Assembly (NCBI GenBank): GCA_900551055.1
Contig: URUK01000019.1
Span: 1-49,227 of the forward strand
Reading direction: 5' to 3'
Source of the DNA: an uncultured Prevotella sp.
Lineage (GTDB): Bacteria > Bacteroidota > Bacteroidia > Bacteroidales > Bacteroidaceae
Length of the DNA stretch: 49,227 nucleotides
Shown here: positions 24,777-32,320 of the stretch, in pieces
How the letters are laid out: the number at the start of each line of letters is the position of its first letter
Position numbering within the stretch: the stretch's first letter is position 1
Made by a program: the position numbers and the translations under genes
Notes under the pieces: model-generated
Seen by the model: the letters and a program-made list of their open reading frames with translations, nothing else
Database searches by the model: none
Told to the model about the DNA's origin: nothing

Positions 24777-27700
24777 TTATTTGGCGGATGAATACTTGAT
24801 GTAGTTGCAGAGAAGTTTCCTTGCCACTTCCGCCGGACCTGCCGGATTGTCGAGGTTGTTGGCTATGTCGAGCGAAGAGAAGATGATTTTTCCCTTGCCG
24901 CACGGTATCACTCCCACGGCTGTTCCAAGCTCGAACGGCGTGCTGCGGTATGAGCCTGCCGCCATGTCTTCGCCGTTGATGCGGAAGCAGAAGCGCTGGT
25001 CGCCGTCGCGCACAACGGCCTGGTAGGGCCAGTTCATGGCGGTGTTGACGGGCAGCCCGTCGAAGAGCGGATGGTCCTTGACGAAGTGTATGCCGCCAAT
25101 CCAGTCCTTGCCTACGGCGTAGTAGCCGTTGTAGTCGGTGCCGGTATAGTCGGCCACTGACTGCATCCATGTCTCCGTCATGCCGAGGAGCACAAGCGTC
25201 GTGCCGTCGTTCTTCACCCTTTCGAGCAGCTTCTCCGGCGCAATGGACGTTGAACTGGGCGTTGCCCACTTCACCTTTACCGTGCCGCTTTGTCCGCTCT
25301 GCCTGTAAATGACCTCTATGTGGGCGGGCTTTCCGGCCTCGAGCTTTATCGGGCGTTGTTTCTTCACGGGCTTGTTGTTGTTATATTCGTCGACAAGCTG
25401 TTCGCCGTTTACGTGTATGCGCACGCCGCGGTCAGTCTCGACGCCAATCATGTAAAGTCCTGTCTCGGTGGGGTAGAAGTCGCCTTCCCACTTCACTGAG
25501 AACGGCTGGTTGGCCGGCAGGCATTCGTCGGGCTGCGCTCCGTCAACGAACGTGCGGTTGATGTCTTCCGCGGTCTTGGTCGCCGCGAGGCCGTTGAAGT
25601 CCTGGTCGCGGAACCATGACACCTTCAGTGTGCTCTTTCCGTCCTTGTCCTTGAAGCATGACGCGGGCATGACGGTAGGCTCGTCGAGCGACGAACGGTT
25701 GACAACGATCCAGTCGAGCTTGCCGCTTTCGGGCGTGAAGGCCGGCAGTTCGCGTCCCGTAGCCTGCTTGTAGAAGGCCGCCACCTTGTCGCCGCCGTTG
25801 CCGTAGTACGCTCCGCGGCCTGCAAGGTCTGACGCCTGCCAGCTTACTGCCACAACTTCGTCGTGGCCGCGGGCCACTGTCTTGCCGCTCGCATCTTTCA
25901 GTTCTGCCTCAATGCGGTAAGTTCCCTCGCCGTTGTTTACGGGCATCTCGATGTTTTCCAACAGCAGTTGGCCGAACCTTTCGCCGCCGGCGATGTCAAC
26001 GTTTGCCGTCTTGCTGTACACTTTTTGCCCGTCGGGCGACATCATCCGCACGTCAAGCGTATGTGCGCCGTTGACGTCTTTCTCGTTTACAATGTAGAAA
26101 TCGACAGCCGCCTGGCCGGGAAGTTTCACCACCTGGTTGCGCGAAGCGACGGCCACATAGAGCGGTTGCGTGTAATATTGGAACATCGACAGCGTGCCCT
26201 TCGGGTTGCGGTAGATGTCCACAACGCCTGAATGGTTGTCGTAAGGCATGGCCTCCCATCCGTTTATCACGTATGCGTCGCCTATGTCCTGCATGCGCAT
26301 TCCCTGTATGCGGCGGCCCTGATGCTCAAGCTGGACGTTGCCCATGCTGCGCGTAAGAGAGTCAAGCGTGCCGAAGCAGGCGTCGAGCCCCTTGTCGTGG
26401 AAGAACTTGGTGAACGCCTTGTACTGGCTTTTCCAGAACAGACCGTCCCATCCCGTCTTGCCGGTTTGCGACAGTTTCGCGTTTATAAGCTCAAGGCGCG
26501 GCGGCGTGGAGATAGCCCCTTCCTCGCCGCGCATGTATATTTCGCGGCGGTTGGAGGTGTACATGAAGTTGTCGTTCGGGCCTTTGTAGTATTCTTCCAT
26601 CCATGTTGCGGGGCCTCCGGCGCGGTGGTTGTCATACCATCCGCGCATGTACAGCGTAGAGTCGTAGGGCATCATGTGCGCCTTGGAGTCTTCTTCCACC
26701 CATTCCTTGCCGGCCCATCCCGACGTGAACGTCATTATACGGCTGGGGTCTATGGCGTGTGCCTTGCGCATGTCGTTCATCCTTTTGGCTACAAGTTCCT
26801 TGTCACGGGAGAACGCTCCGCCGAATTCGTTAATCAGGTTGTATATGATGAGGCTGGGATGGCTGCGGTCGCGGCGCACCATACGGTGCAGTTTCTCGTT
26901 CACGATGGCGCGTATGAAGGGGTCGTGGCCGGCTGAATGGAATCCGCCCGGCTCCTCGTAGTAGAGCAGTCCGAGTTCGTCGGCCTTGTCGAGCACGATG
27001 GGGCTGCCCATGCAACGGTGGAAGTTGAGCATGTTGAGGCCCATGCTTTGTGCCGTGCGCACCTGCTTTTCAGCCATTTCTTCGGTCGCTCCGAGCCCTG
27101 TTACGGGGAAATATCCCCAGCTGATGGCGCTCCGCAGCATCACGCGTTTGCCGTTGAGGCGCAGCACTGCGTCCTTGCCGATGCCGTCGGCGCAGAACCA
27201 ACGGAAGCCGAACGTGCGGCTTTCGGAGTCAAGCGTGCGCTTGCCTTTCTTCATTTCGGCGTTGCAAACGTAGAGGTTAGGCGAGCCGAGGTCCCACAAT
27301 TTGGCGTCGGGAGCTTCGATTTTCACGGTCACTTCCTTGCCGCCAGCCGGTATCTCGACGTTCTTCAGGCGTTTGGTGAAGATTGTCTTGCCTCCCTCGG
27401 CCTTTTCCCTGACGGTTATCTCGATGTCCTTCTTTGCCGTCTTGCCCGACGTGTTGTCGATTGTCACTATGGCGTTGGCCGTTGTCATGGCCGGCGTGTT
27501 CTGCATATAGAGGTCGGAAATGTGTACATCGTCGACCCCGATGAGCTTTACGCGGCCGATGATGCCGCTGAAACCGCGGCCCGGCGGTATGAGATAGCTG
27601 CCCCAGGTCTGCGCGGTGAAGTCCTGCCAGTGGAAGTTCCCGCCGGGGTTGGTTATGCGGACGGCCAGTGTCTGCCGCTGTCCAGGCTTCACGAACTTGG

Positions 27701-28178
27701 TTATGTCGGCGTTGAAGGGTGTCTCTCCGATGATGTCGTAGGCCACAAGCTGGCCGTCGAGGTAGACCTCCGCGCGCAGGCGTACCGACTCGAAGAAGAG
27801 CAGGAAGCGGCGGCCGGCCTGTTCGGAGGGTACTTCTATAGTGCGGTACCACCAGCTTACGCCGATTGAATGCTCGGGTCTCGGGTTGTCGCTTACGGTC
27901 ATATACTCTTCAACCGTGCCCGGAACTTTCACCTGTACGGCGTCCTTGTTGCCCTCAAGCCGCTGCCATCCGCCCGTCGGAGGGTTGACAGGCAGCTTTG
28001 AAAGGTCGGTTGCTTCGTCGGGAAGATAGAGCTTGTCGTTCTGCCACGAGGCTTCCTTGTCTAACCACAATGACCATCCTCCGCCGTCAAGCGACATGGT
28101 GTAACGGCCGCCGTCGGCCCATGCCGCGCTTACGGCGGACAGTAAAAAGACTAAAACTGCTAATGCTTTTGTTTTCAT
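24777..28178 (-). CDS. Secreted GH2 glycosidase with a PA14 domain
   Basis: 1133 residues with a signal peptide (ALAVLVFLLSAVSAAWA). Order: sugar-binding domain (about 60-215, with RRFLLFFESVRLRAEVYLDGQLV), immunoglobulin-like domain (about 220-330), TIM barrel (about 335-640), a further beta-rich linker domain, a PA14 domain (about 880-985: GDFYPTETGLYMIGVETDRGVRIHVNGEQLVDE), and a C-terminal glutamine-amidotransferase-like domain (about 990-1133). E451 in LINEFGG is the likely acid/base. The nucleophile is probably E552 or E553 in MRGEEGAIS, a wider spacing than usual. PA14 domains often bind carbohydrate. It is first in a two-gene GH2 unit, which suggests joint attack on one glycan. Specificity cannot be told. 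Confidence 0.92.
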   Translation of the reverse strand: MKTKALAVLVFLLSAVSAAWADGGRYTMSLDGGGWSLWLDKEASWQNDKLYLPDEATDLSKLPVNPPTGGWQRLEGNKDAVQVKVPGTVEEYMTVSDNPRPEHSIGVSWWYRTIEVPSEQAGRRFLLFFESVRLRAEVYLDGQLVAYDIIGETPFNADITKFVKPGQRQTLAVRITNPGGNFHWQDFTAQTWGSYLIPPGRGFSGIIGRVKLIGVDDVHISDLYMQNTPAMTTANAIVTIDNTSGKTAKKDIEITVREKAEGGKTIFTKRLKNVEIPAGGKEVTVKIEAPDAKLWDLGSPNLYVCNAEMKKGKRTLDSESRTFGFRWFCADGIGKDAVLRLNGKRVMLRSAISWGYFPVTGLGATEEMAEKQVRTAQSMGLNMLNFHRCMGSPIVLDKADELGLLYYEEPGGFHSAGHDPFIRAIVNEKLHRMVRRDRSHPSLIIYNLINEFGGAFSRDKELVAKRMNDMRKAHAIDPSRIMTFTSGWAGKEWVEEDSKAHMMPYDSTLYMRGWYDNHRAGGPATWMEEYYKGPNDNFMYTSNRREIYMRGEEGAISTPPRLELINAKLSQTGKTGWDGLFWKSQYKAFTKFFHDKGLDACFGTLDSLTRSMGNVQLEHQGRRIQGMRMQDIGDAYVINGWEAMPYDNHSGVVDIYRNPKGTLSMFQYYTQPLYVAVASRNQVVKLPGQAAVDFYIVNEKDVNGAHTLDVRMMSPDGQKVYSKTANVDIAGGERFGQLLLENIEMPVNNGEGTYRIEAELKDASGKTVARGHDEVVAVSWQASDLAGRGAYYGNGGDKVAAFYKQATGRELPAFTPESGKLDWIVVNRSSLDEPTVMPASCFKDKDGKSTLKVSWFRDQDFNGLAATKTAEDINRTFVDGAQPDECLPANQPFSVKWEGDFYPTETGLYMIGVETDRGVRIHVNGEQLVDEYNNNKPVKKQRPIKLEAGKPAHIEVIYRQSGQSGTVKVKWATPSSTSIAPEKLLERVKNDGTTLVLLGMTETWMQSVADYTGTDYNGYYAVGKDWIGGIHFVKDHPLFDGLPVNTAMNWPYQAVVRDGDQRFCFRINGEDMAAGSYRSTPFELGTAVGVIPCGKGKIIFSSLDIANNLDNPAGPAEVARKLLCNYIKYSSAK

Positions 28179-28234
28179 AATGTGTTTTGGTGATAGGTTA
28201 ATTCTGACTTATATGTGTATCGTTCATGTCTTGG

Positions 28235-28242
28235 CAAATATA
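28235..28242 (-). promoter_or_regulatory. Probable promoter of the GH2 pair, -7 box
   Basis: TATATTTG on the minus strand, 57 bases before the start codon; the -33 region has no good TTTG. Confidence 0.5.
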
Positions 28243-28308
28243 GCTTTGCAGTAGTTAATAAGAGGTTAATTTAATGATAACGGTGTGATTAAAAAACGGT
28301 TAATTTGC

Positions 28309-28396
28309 AATTAGCCGTCTTTTAGCTTGCAAAAGGCCGTGTTTTGCCAGCTAAAAGGCCACCTTTTGGACTGCAAAAGGTGGCCTTTTGGCTGGC
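28309..28396. repeat. 22-base-period dyad array, four units (architecture B)
   Basis: Units start at 28309, 28331, 28353 and 28375. Units 3 and 4 are reverse complements (AAAAGGCCACCTTTT, AAAAGGTGGCCTTTT). It is followed by the flank CGCTGATTACCAGGCAGTTA. It sits in the 434-base gap between GH2 and the HhH gene; I see no gene there. Confidence 0.9.
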
Positions 28397-28483
28397 CGCT
28401 GATTACCAGGCAGTTAGCGGCAGGCGGTTTCTCTCTCGTTCAAAGGTTCATAAGCCCCATTCGCCTTATCGGCACAATTCAAT

Positions 28484-28575
28484 TGAATAGGACAAATAAG
28501 GCCGATAAGACCAATATCCCTAACCGGCAAAAGCATGCCACGCCCCCTCCCTTCGGGAGGGTTGGGGTGGGTGTC
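28484..28575. repeat. 9-base word array and GC palindrome (D and C)
   Basis: D words ATAGGACAA, ATAAGGCCG, ATAAGACCA at 28484-28520, then CCCTCCCTTCGGGAGGG and GTTGGGGTGGGTGT to 28575. Confidence 0.8.
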
Positions 28576-28612
28576 TGTGCGCTTTGCGATAGCTGTCAGG
28601 CTTTTCTTCTCC

Positions 28613-29509
28613 TTAAAATTCCACGTATGCCCTTAGCCGCTCGATGGCTTCTTGGGGGAAGTCGCGGTACAGCCGGAGGTCTTCGAAGCTGCGTATCGGG
28701 CCGTGAAGGCGGCGGTGGTCGATGATGGTTTTTGCGCGGTAGAAGCCTATGTAGGGATGGCGGCGCAGCTGGTTTAGCGTGAGTTTGTTGACGTTCAGCT
28801 TCTTGCAGGCCGACGGGTCGGCTGTGAAGTAAGGCAGGGCTGACTGCGGAAAGTTTGCAATCTCGAGCAGCTGGGCTGTGTCGTAGAAGCCTCCCAGCCG
28901 CTCGCGGAGGCGGATTATCGCTCCGGCGAAGCCGCTGCCGATGCCCGGCACGCGCTTGAGCAGGGTGGTGTCGGCTGTGTTCAGGCTGACGGTCTGCCCC
29001 GGCTTCAGCTTCAATGGATATTTTATGGTGTCGCGGGCGTATGCGTCATGGCTTGGCTTCGAGTACACTTCGCTGGCCGGACGGTAGTCGGGCGAGATGC
29101 GGATGTACGGTTCCAGCCGCCGGTATTGCCCCACTGTGAGGCCGTAAAGGCGCGCAAAGTCGGCCTTGTCGCGGTAAATTCCGCCCTTTGCCCGATAGCG
29201 GTAGATGCTCCTTACCTGCCACGGGGCGAGGCCGAGGCGCAGCAGCTGGGTGCTGTCGGCTGTGTTCGGGTCGAACGCAAACAGCTCCGCCTTGCGCCCT
29301 TCCGTGGCGTAGTAACCGCCGTTTTGGCTGCCGCCGCCCTGTGTGTCCTTGCCCGCGGCTTTGGCGGCGGTGGTGTCAGCCGCGACTGCAGGCGGCATGC
29401 TGCCGCCGTCGCCGGTGTATGTCATTATCCCGGCAACAACCGCAATGACGGCCAGCACGGCCGTTAAGGCGCGCCGGTCGTTGCGTTGCAGGTAGAAAAA
29501 GGATTTCAT
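28613..29509 (-). CDS. Helix-hairpin-helix (ComEA-like) DNA-binding protein, membrane-anchored
   Basis: 298 residues. One N-terminal membrane segment (ALTAVLAVIAVVAGIMTY, about residues 14-31), then a low-complexity Ala/Gly linker, then several helix-hairpin-helix repeats: FDPNTADSTQLLRLGLAPWQVRSIYRYR (about 75-100), SLNTADTTLLKRVPGIGSGFAGAIIRLRERLGGFYD (about 175-210) and LNVNKLTLNQLRRHPYIGFYRAKTIIDHRRLHGPI (about 240-275). This resembles ComEA, which binds incoming DNA in natural transformation, and dprA is also in the window; a competence role is only suggested. A wide spacer of GGTTATAC words separates it from the transporter gene upstream on the same strand. Confidence 0.88.
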   Translation of the reverse strand: MKSFFYLQRNDRRALTAVLAVIAVVAGIMTYTGDGGSMPPAVAADTTAAKAAGKDTQGGGSQNGGYYATEGRKAELFAFDPNTADSTQLLRLGLAPWQVRSIYRYRAKGGIYRDKADFARLYGLTVGQYRRLEPYIRISPDYRPASEVYSKPSHDAYARDTIKYPLKLKPGQTVSLNTADTTLLKRVPGIGSGFAGAIIRLRERLGGFYDTAQLLEIANFPQSALPYFTADPSACKKLNVNKLTLNQLRRHPYIGFYRAKTIIDHRRLHGPIRSFEDLRLYRDFPQEAIERLRAYVEF

Positions 29510-29517
29510 CGAGGGGA

Positions 29518-29609
29518 CGGTTATGCGGTTATAAGGTTATGGGATTGTACGGTTTTACGGTTGTTGGGTTATGAGGTTGTACGGTAGTGGGGTTATAAGG
29601 TTATGGGGA
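29518..29609. repeat. One-armed word array of GGTTATnn words
   Basis: About ten words such as GGTTATGC, GGTTATAA, GGTTATGG, GATTGTAC and GGTTTTAC with an 8-base rhythm. No complementary arm is nearby. It fills the 111-base gap between the symporter and HhH genes. Confidence 0.75.
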
Positions 29610-29620
29610 ATATTGTGTTT

Positions 29621-30982
29621 TCAGATTATTCCGAACTGGTGGAGGAATATCAGGAGAATGCACACCGGGCACACGAACTTGATGCAGAACAGGTAGGTAT
29701 GGAACAGTTTGCCGCGCAGCGTGCCCCAGTTGGTGAACTCGTCGCGCACCATCTTGTGCGGCAGATACCAGCCTACGAAGAGGCAAGTGAGGAAACCGCC
29801 GAGCGGAAGCATGATTTGTCCTGTGGCGAAATCGAAGAAGTCGAACAGCGAGCGGTCGCCGATTTTCAGGAAATCCCACTTCCCCAAGGAGAGCGAACAC
29901 ACTGCTCCGATGACCGAACACGTGATCGTTACCACCCACGCGGCACGTTTGCGGGTGGTGTGCAGCTCCTCATGTACGAAGGCGGTGCTCACCTCGTGGA
30001 GCGAGATTAGCGACGTAAGTGCCGCCAGGGCGAGCAGGGCGTAGAAGGCGATGGCGACAATATAGCCTACCGCCGGCACGGAAGCGAATGCCTGCTGGAA
30101 CACGTTGGGCAGGGTGATGAATACGAGCGACGGACCCGAATCGGGGTTGATGCCGACGGAAAACGCCGCCGGGAATATCATCAGTCCTGCCAGAATGGCT
30201 ACCGATGTGTCAAGCACGCCTATTTGGACGGCCGACTTCATAAGGTTCGTCTGCCGGCTGAAGTAAGACGCATACGTGCAAAGGCAGCCCATGCCGATGC
30301 TCAGCGAATAGAACGACTGCCCTAAAGCACCGAGCAGGACGTCGCCGCCAACCTTGCTGAAATCGGGCTTGAAGAGGAACGACACTCCCTTCATGGCTCC
30401 CGGAAGCATGCAGGCCGACACAACGACGATGAGCAGCAGCACGAACAGCGCCGGCATCATGAGCTTTGAGGCCTTCTCGATGCCGCCGCGGACGCCGTGT
30501 ACGATGACGTAATGGGTTATAAGGATGATGGCGACAGTCCACAATACGGGTTTGAACGGGTCCTGTTCGAAAGTGGTGAAATAGTCGGCAAAGAATTCCG
30601 GCGACCCTTTAAGCTGCCCTAATGCCGATGCCATGATGTACTGAAGGCACCATCCTGCCACCACGGCATAATAGCTCGTGATAAGCATTCCGGTGAAAAC
30701 GCCGAAATAGCCGATGGCCGCCCACGGTGTGCCTCCTGACAGGCTGTGGTACGCCCGGGCTGTGTTCGCCGCCGCGTGGCGGCCTATTATGAACTCGCTG
30801 ACCATGCACGGTATGCCCAACAGCAGCACGCAGCCTATGTAAATGATGATGAACGCCGCGCCGCCATACTCGCCGGCCATGTAAGGAAACCGCCATACGT
30901 TGCCCAAGCCGACAGCCGAGCCGGCCGTTGCAAGGATTACTCCGAGCTTGCTTCCGAAGCTCGCCCTTTCAAGATTTGCCAT
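29621..30982 (-). CDS. Sodium-dependent transporter of the NSS (SLC6) family
   Basis: 453 residues with about 12 membrane segments. The N-terminus SKLGVILATAGSAVGLGNVWRFPYMAGEYGGAAFI is the NSS signature, including the sodium and substrate site in TM1 (AVGLGNVWRFPY). Further landmarks are YYAVVAGWCLQYI (TM3), LGALGQSFYSLSIGMGCLCTYASYF (TM6) and VFITLPNVFQQ. It should import an amino acid with sodium across the inner membrane; the substrate is unknown, though tryptophan-type transporters of this family exist and a tryptophanase gene is about 5 kb away. Its promoter region overlaps that of the divergent VanZ-like gene. Confidence 0.96.
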   Translation of the reverse strand: MANLERASFGSKLGVILATAGSAVGLGNVWRFPYMAGEYGGAAFIIIYIGCVLLLGIPCMVSEFIIGRHAAANTARAYHSLSGGTPWAAIGYFGVFTGMLITSYYAVVAGWCLQYIMASALGQLKGSPEFFADYFTTFEQDPFKPVLWTVAIILITHYVIVHGVRGGIEKASKLMMPALFVLLLIVVVSACMLPGAMKGVSFLFKPDFSKVGGDVLLGALGQSFYSLSIGMGCLCTYASYFSRQTNLMKSAVQIGVLDTSVAILAGLMIFPAAFSVGINPDSGPSLVFITLPNVFQQAFASVPAVGYIVAIAFYALLALAALTSLISLHEVSTAFVHEELHTTRKRAAWVVTITCSVIGAVCSLSLGKWDFLKIGDRSLFDFFDFATGQIMLPLGGFLTCLFVGWYLPHKMVRDEFTNWGTLRGKLFHTYLFCIKFVCPVCILLIFLHQFGII

Positions 30983-31091
30983 GATGATGTGTCTGGTTGT
31001 GCCCCGGCGCCATCGTGCCTGCGGCTTTCAGCGGTGCAGGCGGTGTACGGTGGGTGTGTCGGGGATAATTATATTTTTACTTGTCAATCAG

Positions 31092-31122
31092 TTGCAAATG
31101 TATGAAAATCATCTTAATTTTG
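31092..31122 (+). promoter_or_regulatory. Promoter of the VanZ-like gene
   Basis: TTG at 31092-31094, 20 bases, TAATTTTG at 31115-31122, with a leader of about 15 bases. Confidence 0.75.
31095..31102 (-). promoter_or_regulatory. Probable -7 box for the NSS transporter, overlapping the VanZ promoter
   Basis: TACATTTG on the minus strand directly follows the plus-strand -33 element, so the two divergent promoters share bases. The minus -33 element is weak. The leader would be about 105 bases. Confidence 0.5.
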
Positions 31123-31141
31123 CAGCAAAATATAAGTAAAA

Positions 31142-31534
31142 ATGAAGATTGGAAGTCATTTGATAAGGAAATACCCCGTTTCCTGCCTGTTTTTGGCTGT
31201 GATATGGGTGTTGTGTTTCTGCACTCCGCCTCATACTCCGCTCGACAATGTTGCGTTCATCGACAAGTGGACACATATAATAATGTATGCAGGCACGTGC
31301 CTTGCAATATGGTTTGAGTATCTGAAGTCGCACAAGGCGGTTGGCGGCAGGCGGCTGTTCGTGTGGGCGTGGTTGGCCCCTGTGCTGATGGGAGGCGTGA
31401 TAGAGCTGCTTCAGGCTTATTGTACCGGCGGCCGGCGGAGCGGCGACTGGCTCGACTTTGCCGCCAATGCTACCGGCGTTACGCTTGCAGCCGTCATCGG
31501 AATTCTGGCGGCAAGGTGTCGCGCCAGGCACTGA
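31142..31534 (+). CDS. VanZ-family membrane protein
   Basis: 130 residues with four membrane segments: YPVSCLFLAVIWVLCFC (about 11-27), KWTHIIMYAGTCLAIWFEY (about 42-60), LFVWAWLAPVLMGGVIELLQAY (about 74-95) and DFAANATGVTLAAVIGILAA (about 104-124). The DKWTHIIMYA and GDWLDFAANATG motifs are typical of the VanZ-like family, whose molecular role is mostly unknown. It has a consensus promoter and stands alone on the plus strand. The last 41 bases overlap the 3' end of the convergent CYTH gene, so the two reading frames are coded on opposite strands of the same DNA. Confidence 0.9.
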   Translation: MKIGSHLIRKYPVSCLFLAVIWVLCFCTPPHTPLDNVAFIDKWTHIIMYAGTCLAIWFEYLKSHKAVGGRRLFVWAWLAPVLMGGVIELLQAYCTGGRRSGDWLDFAANATGVTLAAVIGILAARCRARH

Positions 31535-32000
31535 ACGGCGTCTTCATCAGCTGTGAATTGTAGAAGCGGCGGTCGCCTGTCACCTCGTCGGCGATGAACT
31601 CCGGCTTGTCAAAAGGCTCGTCGGCGCTTTGCAGTTCGACTTCGGCCATCACCAGTCCGTCGTTTTCCCCGTAGAACTCGTCTACCTCGAAGACGTGCGT
31701 TCCGCTGCGGACGAGGTAGCGGGTCTTGTCAATCAGTCCCGGCAGGCACAGCTTCATAAGATGCTGCGCCTCGTCAAGCGTTATCTCCTTTTCAAACTCG
31801 TAGCGTGCCGTTCCCGTCGGGTCGGACGCTCCCTTGATTGTAAGGAAGCCGCGGCCGTCGCGGATGCGCACCCTGACGGTGCGCCCGCGTTCGCCGCAGA
31901 TGTAGCCCTGCGTTATGCGGCTGCTGGCATACGCCTGCTCCTTATACGGCTTTCCGGCCTTGTGTACAAGGAACTTGCGCTCTATTTCCATTCCGCTCAT
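31494..32000 (-). CDS. CYTH-domain protein (triphosphate-binding tunnel fold)
   Basis: 168 residues, a single CYTH domain. The N-terminal EIERKFLV motif (residues 5-12) holds the acidic metal ligands of the family, followed by basic and acidic residues lining the tunnel (GYICGERGRTVRVRIRDGRGFLTIKG, RYEFEKEI, KTRYLV, FEVDEFYGENDGLVMAEVEL). Proteins of this size in bacteria are often inorganic triphosphatases or of unknown role; annotation as adenylate cyclase is usually wrong. ATG at 32000 or at 31991 (MEIERKF) may be the start. A small membrane-peptide gene precedes it by 6 bases, so they are probably co-translated. The 3' end overlaps the VanZ-like gene by 41 bases. Confidence 0.9.
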   Translation of the reverse strand: MSGMEIERKFLVHKAGKPYKEQAYASSRITQGYICGERGRTVRVRIRDGRGFLTIKGASDPTGTARYEFEKEITLDEAQHLMKLCLPGLIDKTRYLVRSGTHVFEVDEFYGENDGLVMAEVELQSADEPFDKPEFIADEVTGDRRFYNSQLMKTPFSAWRDTLPPEFR

Positions 32001-32006
32001 GCCGCG

Positions 32007-32144
32007 TCAGCTCATCGCCGCGATTATAAGGAACAGCACGGCGAGCACTATCAGCGCCGCGAATATCCATGCAACTACTTTCTTTGCCTGCTTCTCCTGT
32101 TGTGCCTCGCGCTGTGCGTGGCGTATTTTGCTTTTCTGACTCAT
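32007..32144 (-). CDS. 45-residue single-pass membrane peptide
   Basis: Small open frame: a basic, Gln- and Lys-rich N-terminus (MSQKSKIRHAQREAQQEKQA) followed by one hydrophobic helix (VVAWIFAALIVLAVLFLIIAA, about residues 23-43). It is orientated with the CYTH gene and ends 6 bases before the CYTH ATG. I do not recognise the family. The clean split into a charged head and one membrane helix, the tight spacing and the lack of any other gene here make it likely to be real. Confidence 0.65.
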   Translation of the reverse strand: MSQKSKIRHAQREAQQEKQAKKVVAWIFAALIVLAVLFLIIAAMS

Positions 32145-32185
32145 AGTTATTTGATATTTAAGTTAAGGTTGTTTCTTTTTCTTTT

Positions 32186-32314
32186 GGTAGTTAAAGGCGT
32201 TAAGGAAGTTAAAGGAGCTAAAGACATTTGCTGTGCTGATGGATGTCTGATTGCACGGAGTTGGCAAGACATACGTCTTTAACTCCTTTAACTTCCTTAA
32301 CTTCTTTAGCTACC
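32186..32314. repeat. Mirrored word-array hairpin, 9-base words
   Basis: Left arm 32186-32236: TAGTTAAAG, GCGTTAAGG, AAGTTAAAG, GAGCTAAAG, then ACATTTGC. Right arm 32262-32314, on the minus strand: TAGCTAAAG, AAGTTAAGG, AAGTTAAAG, GAGTTAAAG, ACGTATGTCTTGCC. The variant ending AAGG is mirrored at word 2. It lies between prfB and the 45-residue gene. Confidence 0.88.
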
Positions 32315-32320
32315 ATACGC

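Noticed and set aside
31494..32000. Adenylate cyclase
   Set aside because: A lone CYTH domain of this size is more often a triphosphatase or unknown; nothing in the sequence supports cAMP synthesis.
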